From the NCBI GenBank assembly GCA_000237975.1, contig CP003179.1:3068270-3132269 (forward strand): 64,000 nt of DNA, given 5' to 3'. Made by a program: the position numbers and the translations under genes. This DNA is from Sulfobacillus acidophilus DSM 10332. GTDB lineage: Bacteria; Bacillota; Sulfobacillia; Sulfobacillales; Sulfobacillaceae. Positions 59,758 through 64,000 of the stretch are shown piece after piece. Under the pieces are notes generated by a model, which ran no database searches, was not told the DNA's origin, and worked only from the letters and a program-made list of their open reading frames with translations. Positions within the stretch are counted from its first letter, which is position 1, and each line of letters opens with the position of its first letter.

Positions 59758-61494
59758 ATGATTGCTTGGAAAATTGGGGGGGAACAGGGTGAAGGCATCG
59801 ACTCCACCGGCGACCTATTGGCCGCCGTGGCCAACCGGATGGGATATTTCATCTACGGTTATAAGTCCTTCTCCTCCCGCATTAAAGGGGGCCACACCAC
59901 CTACAAGGTGCGTATTGCGCGAGAGCCTGTCGAAGCCCCCGTCGCCCACACGGATATTTTAATTGCCCTCAATCAAGAAACGATTGACCGTCATAAAGCC
60001 GAAGTCGTAAACGGGGTGATTGTCGCGGATGAAGGATTTCACCCGACCTTATCCGACCAGCCTCAGACGCGCCTGCTCGTCGTACCGTTAACGGAACTGG
60101 CCCGTCAAGCGGGTTCCGTGCTCATGCGCAATATTGTATCGGTAGGCGTCTCGGCCGCCTTGATGGGTCTCCCCACCGAACCGTTTTTACAGGAAATCGA
60201 CGACAAGTTCAATCGAAAAGGCGCCCCGGTGGTAGAAGCCAACCAACGGGCCTTTTGGGCCGGCTATGAGAAAGCGCGGCAGGCCCTACCCGATCCGCTC
60301 GTCACCCTCGATCCGCCGGAACCCGGACGACGCATCATGTTAACCGGTAACGAGGCGATTGCCCTCGGGGCTTTGGCCGGTGGATGCCGATTAATGTTTG
60401 GCTACCCGATTACTCCCGCAACCGACATTATGGAAGCGCTCAGCCAATGGCTGCCGGTCGTGGGTGGCGCGGTAGTCCAGATGGAAGACGAGCTGGGATC
60501 CATCACCGCCGCCATTGGGGCGGGCTATGCGGGGGCGCGGGCCATGACGGCAACCTCCGGTCCGGGCTTCTCGTTAATGCAAGAAGGGATTGGTCTCGCG
60601 ACGATGGCGGAAATTCCGGTGGTCATTGTGGATACCCAACGCGGTGGCCCGTCGACCGGAATGCCCACCAAGCCCGAGCAATCCGACTTAATGGCCATGA
60701 TCCATGGCGGACATGGTGATAGCCCACGCATCGTCTTAACCCCCGGATCAGTCGCCGAAGCATTTGAAGATGCCCATGAAGCCTTTAACTTAGCCGATCG
60801 GTTTCAAACCCCGGTCATTATCGCCAGTGACTTATCCTTGGCCCTTTGGCCAACCAGCGTTGACGAAGAACGGGTAGACGGCACCGCCGTCCGCATCGAC
60901 CGGGGACCGTTAGCCAAGCCCGACATCCTGTCGGAAGGCTTTTTACGCTATCAATTGACCGAATCGGGCGTTTCCCCTCGCGCATTACCCGGTATGCTAC
61001 ACGGTCAATTTTTAGCCACGGGGGTCGAACACGGTCCCAGCGGCAAGGTGTCGGAAGACCCGGGAAACCGGTACCGCATGATGGAAAAACGCCTGAAAAA
61101 GTTGGCCCGACTCGTGAAAGAAAAGCCCGGCGTCGCCTGGGAAGGATCCGACACGCCGGACCTGGTGCTCGTCGGTATCGGTTCCACGGTTGGCGCTATT
61201 CGTGAAGCCGAACGCCAACTCCAAGCGGAAGGGCATCACGTAGCCATACTCTGGTTACGCTATGTCTCGCCTTTCCCGATCGCAGACTTTCAAGCCCGCC
61301 TAGCCCGGGTACCGGAGGTATTAGTGGTCGAACAAAACGCCACCGGCCAATTAAGCCTTATTATGCGGGAAGCCGGGGTATGGGAAGCGAACCGGTTTCA
61401 TAGCGTGCTGAAATTCGACGGAGTGCCCTTTTTCCCCGAGGAGATTATTGAGGCGGCCCGGCCTTGGCTGGCCCGTGTGGAGGTGACCCGTTAA
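59758..61494 (+). CDS. 2-oxoacid:ferredoxin oxidoreductase, fused gamma-alpha subunit (KorA type)
   Basis: 578 residues from ATG 59758 (AAAGGGGGC upstream). Oxidises a 2-oxoacid, most likely 2-oxoglutarate, to its CoA ester with ferredoxin reduction. Residues 1-185 are the gamma part (GGEQGEGIDSTGDLLAAV, KGGHTTYKVRI), then the pyrimidine-binding alpha part with GNEAIALGALAGGCRLMFGYPITPATDIME, MEDELGSITAAIGAGYAGARAMTATSGPG (in part) and PSTGMPTKPEQSDL. A 7Fe ferredoxin gene lies 1.8 kb downstream on the other strand. Confidence 0.93.
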   Translation: MIAWKIGGEQGEGIDSTGDLLAAVANRMGYFIYGYKSFSSRIKGGHTTYKVRIAREPVEAPVAHTDILIALNQETIDRHKAEVVNGVIVADEGFHPTLSDQPQTRLLVVPLTELARQAGSVLMRNIVSVGVSAALMGLPTEPFLQEIDDKFNRKGAPVVEANQRAFWAGYEKARQALPDPLVTLDPPEPGRRIMLTGNEAIALGALAGGCRLMFGYPITPATDIMEALSQWLPVVGGAVVQMEDELGSITAAIGAGYAGARAMTATSGPGFSLMQEGIGLATMAEIPVVIVDTQRGGPSTGMPTKPEQSDLMAMIHGGHGDSPRIVLTPGSVAEAFEDAHEAFNLADRFQTPVIIASDLSLALWPTSVDEERVDGTAVRIDRGPLAKPDILSEGFLRYQLTESGVSPRALPGMLHGQFLATGVEHGPSGKVSEDPGNRYRMMEKRLKKLARLVKEKPGVAWEGSDTPDLVLVGIGSTVGAIREAERQLQAEGHHVAILWLRYVSPFPIADFQARLARVPEVLVVEQNATGQLSLIMREAGVWEANRFHSVLKFDGVPFFPEEIIEAARPWLARVEVTR

Positions 61495-61496
61495 CC

Positions 61497-62360
61497 ATGG
61501 CCACGTTAGCCGATTTTAAGACCAGTGAAAAAGCCTGGTGGTGTCCCGGCTGTGGCGATTTCGGCGTGCTGGCGGCCATGCAAAAAGCGCTGGTTGCGGT
61601 AGGCGCCGAACCCCATCAAACCGCCATTATCGCCGGTATCGGCTGCTCCGGCAAGCTGGGTAATTATATTAATTCGTACAACATCCATGTGACCCACGGC
61701 CGGACCCTTCCCGCGGCGCTGGGCGTCAAATTGGCCAATCGGGATTTGTTGGTGCTGGCCGCAGGAGGCGACGGAGACGCGTACGCCATCGGCATGGGGC
61801 ACTTTTTGCATGCATTGCGCCGAAACGTCAACATGACCTATATCGTGATGGATAACCACGTGTATGGACTCACCAAAGGGCAAGTGTCGCCGACCTCCGA
61901 AAGCGGTTTTCCTACGAAAACCACGCCGGAGGGAAGTCTCGATCATCCCGTTCATCCGTTAATGTTGGCCGTTTCCGCGGGAGCCACGTTTGTCGCACAA
62001 GGGTTTTCCAGTTGGCAACCCCAGTTGGCGCGGTTGATTCAACTGGGTATCGAGCACCCGGGGTTTGCCTTTATCAACGTCATTTCCCCGTGCGTGACCT
62101 ACAACAAAGTGAACACGTACGACTGGTATAAGGCCCACTTGGTAAACCTGGACGAGGATCCGGACTATCATGCGACCGATCGAACGCGTGCCTTAGCCCG
62201 GCTGGAGGAAACCGACGAATTAGTCACCGGACTCATTTATCGGGAATCCTCCGTCCCGTATGAAGATCGATTGCCCCGTTTTTCCTCCGAACCGCTCATC
62301 AGCCAAAACTGGGAGATGGACACCAAAACCTGGGATCACATTCTCTCGCAGCTTCGGTAA
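61497..62360 (+). CDS. 2-oxoacid:ferredoxin oxidoreductase, beta subunit (KorB type)
   Basis: 287 residues from ATG 61497 (GGAGGTGACC upstream; 2 bp after the alpha stop). Thiamine-diphosphate and [4Fe-4S] subunit: CPGCG at residues 16-20, GIGCSGKLGNY, GGDGDAYAIGMGHFLHALRRNVNM (TPP Mg site GDGDAYAIG) and VISPCVTYN supply the cluster cysteines and cofactor site. Works with the gamma-alpha subunit. Confidence 0.94.
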   Translation: MATLADFKTSEKAWWCPGCGDFGVLAAMQKALVAVGAEPHQTAIIAGIGCSGKLGNYINSYNIHVTHGRTLPAALGVKLANRDLLVLAAGGDGDAYAIGMGHFLHALRRNVNMTYIVMDNHVYGLTKGQVSPTSESGFPTKTTPEGSLDHPVHPLMLAVSAGATFVAQGFSSWQPQLARLIQLGIEHPGFAFINVISPCVTYNKVNTYDWYKAHLVNLDEDPDYHATDRTRALARLEETDELVTGLIYRESSVPYEDRLPRFSSEPLISQNWEMDTKTWDHILSQLR

Positions 62361-62361
62361 T

Positions 62362-62396
62362 CCGAAAGGAGGAGGGTTTCCCCTCCTCCTCTTCGG
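62362..62396 (+). terminator. Strong stem-loop after korB, no U tract
   Basis: CCGAAAGGAGGAGGG, loop TTTC, CCCTCCTCCTCTTCGG: about 14 pairs with one bulge. It lies between convergent genes. Without a T run it may be a transcription block, a 3' stabiliser or a weak terminator for either strand. Confidence 0.5.
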
Positions 62397-62738
62397 TTAA
62401 GGCTTAATATACGCCATGCCTTCTTGTTGTCGACGAACCAACTCTCCAACCGCGGAGGGGACCACTTCTAACCCCGGAATGAGCGCGTCGGCCGACACTC
62501 CGCGTGCTTTCATGGTGTTGTGACAGACCGCCACCCGCACCCCTTGATCAACCAATTGACGGAGCTCGGTCACCAAGGTCGACTCCTGAGCCAATGCCAT
62601 CGGCAAGGCATCGCCTTGCACAACAATTTCTACTTCGGCTTCGGGCATTTCCTTGAGCAAATTTCGGACTGTCCGCACCGCTGTCTGGTGTTTTTCCGAC
62701 GACGCCTCATTCACATGAAAGAGTACGCGATAGGCCAT
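62397..62738 (-). CDS. DsrE/DsrF-like family protein
   Basis: 113 residues from ATG 62738 (GGGGAGGG 6 bp upstream). RVLFHVNEASSEKHQTAVRTVRNLLKEMP and VAVCHNTMKARGVSADALIPGLEVVPSAVGELV (in part) fit the DsrE-like fold. The CH-x3-K-x2-G stretch holds the single Cys found in persulfide-carrying members. Role in sulfur handling is possible in a sulfur-oxidising host; not shown. Confidence 0.82.
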   Translation of the reverse strand: MAYRVLFHVNEASSEKHQTAVRTVRNLLKEMPEAEVEIVVQGDALPMALAQESTLVTELRQLVDQGVRVAVCHNTMKARGVSADALIPGLEVVPSAVGELVRRQQEGMAYIKP

Positions 62739-62753
62739 CGGCATCCCTCCCCG

Positions 62754-63260
62754 TTAAACGCGTTCATCGTACCCGTGCCATTCGGACCAAAGAGTTCCCA
62801 GTCGGTTGGCCAAGGCTTCCAAAAACGCGCGTTCAGGGGGCCCAAACCGGTCAGGCCAGGGGCTGTCGACATCAATGCCGGCGACCACCACCTGGGATGG
62901 ATCACGGATGGGCACCACGATCTCCGAACGCGACGCCGCATCACATGCAATATGGCCCGGAAATTCATGAACATCCGGTACAATCAGCGATGTGCCCGAA
63001 GCGAGTGCCGTCCCCACCACCCCTTGTCCCGAAGGGATACGCGTGCAAGCCGGTTTTCCCCAAAAAGGCCCCAGAACCCAATCTCCGGTTCCTGCTTCGG
63101 CGAGGTAAAAACCCGCCCAGTTAATCCGCGGGAGATATTGTCCCAAGAGGGCGGCCAAATTGGCTAAATTCGCAATGCGATTGGTTTCGCCGGTGAGAAG
63201 CCCCTGAGCTAACGTGAAAACCTCGTCAAGCGAGGCCTCCGAAGGCAGCTCGACATCCAT
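62754..63260 (-). CDS. Free methionine-(R)-sulfoxide reductase homologue (GAF domain), variant
   Basis: 168 residues. GAF fold with NWAGFYLAEAG, LGPFWGKPACTRIPSGQG, PDVHEFPGHIACDAASRSEIVVP. Family enzymes use three cysteines (E. coli 84, 94, 118). Here Cys72 and Cys106 match the first and third, but the position of the second is Val82 (GVVGTA instead of GVCGTA). The catalytic Cys appears kept, so activity with an altered relay, or a ligand-sensing role, is possible. Six bp after the ferredoxin gene on the same strand. Confidence 0.85.
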   Translation of the reverse strand: MDVELPSEASLDEVFTLAQGLLTGETNRIANLANLAALLGQYLPRINWAGFYLAEAGTGDWVLGPFWGKPACTRIPSGQGVVGTALASGTSLIVPDVHEFPGHIACDAASRSEIVVPIRDPSQVVVAGIDVDSPWPDRFGPPERAFLEALANRLGTLWSEWHGYDERV

Positions 63261-63266
63261 GGATCC

Positions 63267-63509
63267 TTACTTACGGAAAAATGCCGCGTTACGCTCGATG
63301 GCGGCACGGTATTCTTCCGGCACCTCATCCGCTTCATAAATCGCACTCACCGGGCACTCCGGCTGGCATGCCCCACAATCGATGCAGACGTCGGGATCAA
63401 TGTAATATTGTTCCGCGTCATCGGTGGAATGAATGCAATCAACGGGGCAGACCTCCACACACGATGCGTCTTTAACCCCAATGCAGAGGTCAGTAATTAC
63501 GAAAGCCAT
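63267..63509 (-). CDS. fdx: 7Fe ferredoxin ([3Fe-4S][4Fe-4S])
   Basis: 80 residues. Cys pattern C9-x7-C17-x3-C21 (LCIGVKDASCVEVCPVDC) and C42-x2-C45-x2-C48-x3-C52 (CIDCGACQPECP) as in Bacillus/Azotobacter 7Fe ferredoxins: 9, 17 and 52 bind [3Fe-4S], 21, 42, 45 and 48 bind [4Fe-4S]. Low-potential carrier, a natural acceptor for the 2-oxoacid oxidoreductase 0.9 kb away. AGGAGGAGA before the ATG. Confidence 0.94.
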   Translation of the reverse strand: MAFVITDLCIGVKDASCVEVCPVDCIHSTDDAEQYYIDPDVCIDCGACQPECPVSAIYEADEVPEEYRAAIERNAAFFRK

Positions 63510-63736
63510 GTGTCTCCTCCTCTAGTTGCTGTGAGCCTAGTCAACTCATTTTACTATCCTGACCACAAAAACAAAAGACAACTGCCATGGCCATAAATAT
63601 ACCTGGTTTTGACTAATTTTTCGACATGGAGCCCTCCAACAAGAGGGAATTGGTCAAGCCGGGTATTTAAGCCACCGCATCGACCGCGCTTCACTCCCCG
63701 TCGGCCGGCTGGCGGCAAACCCGACGGCTCTTCTGG

Positions 63737-64000
63737 TTAATGAGATGTCAGGGCGGCATCGTAATCATTGAGCTCCGACAAACGCCGGGTACTCGCCTGA
63801 AGAACACTCACGACCGCTTGTTCCCGCTCCGCCGTCATCTCGGCCGTCATGGCTAAACACGCGATGACAAGCTCAACCTGTCCGTCATGATTAAAAATGG
63901 GTGATGCCACTGCGGAAATACCCGGGGTCAGCGAACCGTGCGATACCGAATATCCGTCCTGGCGAGTTTTTCGGAGAACGGCCACAAACTCTTCGGGATC
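63737..64000 (-). CDS. IclR-family transcriptional regulator, C-terminal part (runs off window)
   Basis: Open to the window edge; about 87 codons are seen. Ligand-binding end of an IclR protein: QDGYSVSHGSLTPGISAVASPIFNHDGQVELVIACLAMTAEM (G-Y-x-x-S...G-I-x-A-V-A-x-P-I-F is the signature). HTH is outside. Reads toward the ferredoxin, with a 227-bp gap holding no obvious terminator. Targets unknown. Confidence 0.85.
   Translation of the reverse strand, partial: DPEEFVAVLRKTRQDGYSVSHGSLTPGISAVASPIFNHDGQVELVIACLAMTAEMTAEREQAVVSVLQASTRRLSELNDYDAALTSH

Noticed and set aside
63660-63736. CCGTCGG...CCGACGG stem after the IclR gene
   Set aside because: Large loop and no T run; not convincing as a terminator.

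Overview
The window looks like chromosome from a spore-forming, motile Gram-positive bacterium (Firmicutes), most plausibly a Sulfobacillus-type thermoacidophile or a relative. That is inference from gene content, since no rRNA is present. The Firmicutes signs are a Spo0E-like phosphatase, YaaR (DUF327), the FliW-CsrA pair, UPF0637 (YktB), a Bacillus-like elongator tRNA-Met, HPr with a Ser46 regulatory site, a 7Fe ferredoxin and strong AGGAGG ribosome sites. ATG, GTG and TTG starts are all used, and one ATT start is suspected.

Layout. 1-6.1 kb is accessory DNA. It holds an IS630 transposase end, an IS256-family element abutting the stump of a GGDEF gene, a frameshifted zinc-ribbon gene, a small operon of tiny proteins behind an excisionase-like HTH gene, a divergent ribbon-helix-helix gene with direct repeats between them, a tRNA-fMet/Met/Lys operon with a clear promoter and terminator, and an rve-type insertion sequence whose transposase is split by a TGA. 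6.2-22.2 kb and 31.7-44.1 kb are two large flagellar blocks. The first has yaaR-flgN-flgK-flgL-fliW-csrA on plus, then fliOPQR-flhBAFG-flgF-flgG and fliLMN on minus, with a plus-strand lytic transglycosylase between them. The second is a minus-strand operon: unknown leader gene, motA-motB-flgB-flgC-fliE-fliF-fliG-fliH-fliI-fliJ-pilZ-fliK-flgD-TIGR02530-flgE. Together they encode rod, hook, hook-filament junction, stator, switch and the whole export apparatus. Flagellin, fliD, fliS, fliA, flgM and the che kinase and response-regulator genes are not in the window.

Between the blocks lie a D-2-hydroxyacid dehydrogenase, an M20 amidohydrolase, a pair of dipeptide/oligopeptide permeases, an APC amino-acid permease, a peptide-binding lipoprotein and citramalate synthase (threonine-independent isoleucine route). 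After 44.3 kb come phenylacetyl-CoA epoxidase genes paaABC behind a palindromic operator, a soluble chemoreceptor, FxsA, an MFS transporter, a short chromate transporter, panD, and a complete fructose PTS set: fruR-fruK-fruA divergent from EIIA-HPr-Enzyme I. Last come dcd, an unknown Trp-rich protein, UPF0637, a two-subunit 2-oxoacid:ferredoxin oxidoreductase, a DsrE-like protein, a free-Met-sulfoxide reductase homologue with one Cys missing, a 7Fe ferredoxin and the end of an IclR regulator.

I did not find a CRISPR array, defence island or clearly unprecedented multi-gene system. The most interesting leads are: (1) the switch proteins, where FliM lacks the N-terminal EIDALL-type CheY-docking peptide and FliN carries a look-alike; (2) an unrecognised gene heading the flagellar operon; (3) a signal-less lytic transglycosylase antiparallel inside the flagellar cluster; (4) tiny zinc-binding proteins beside a tRNA-linked mobile remnant; (5) operator-like palindromes over the spo0E-like and paa promoters.
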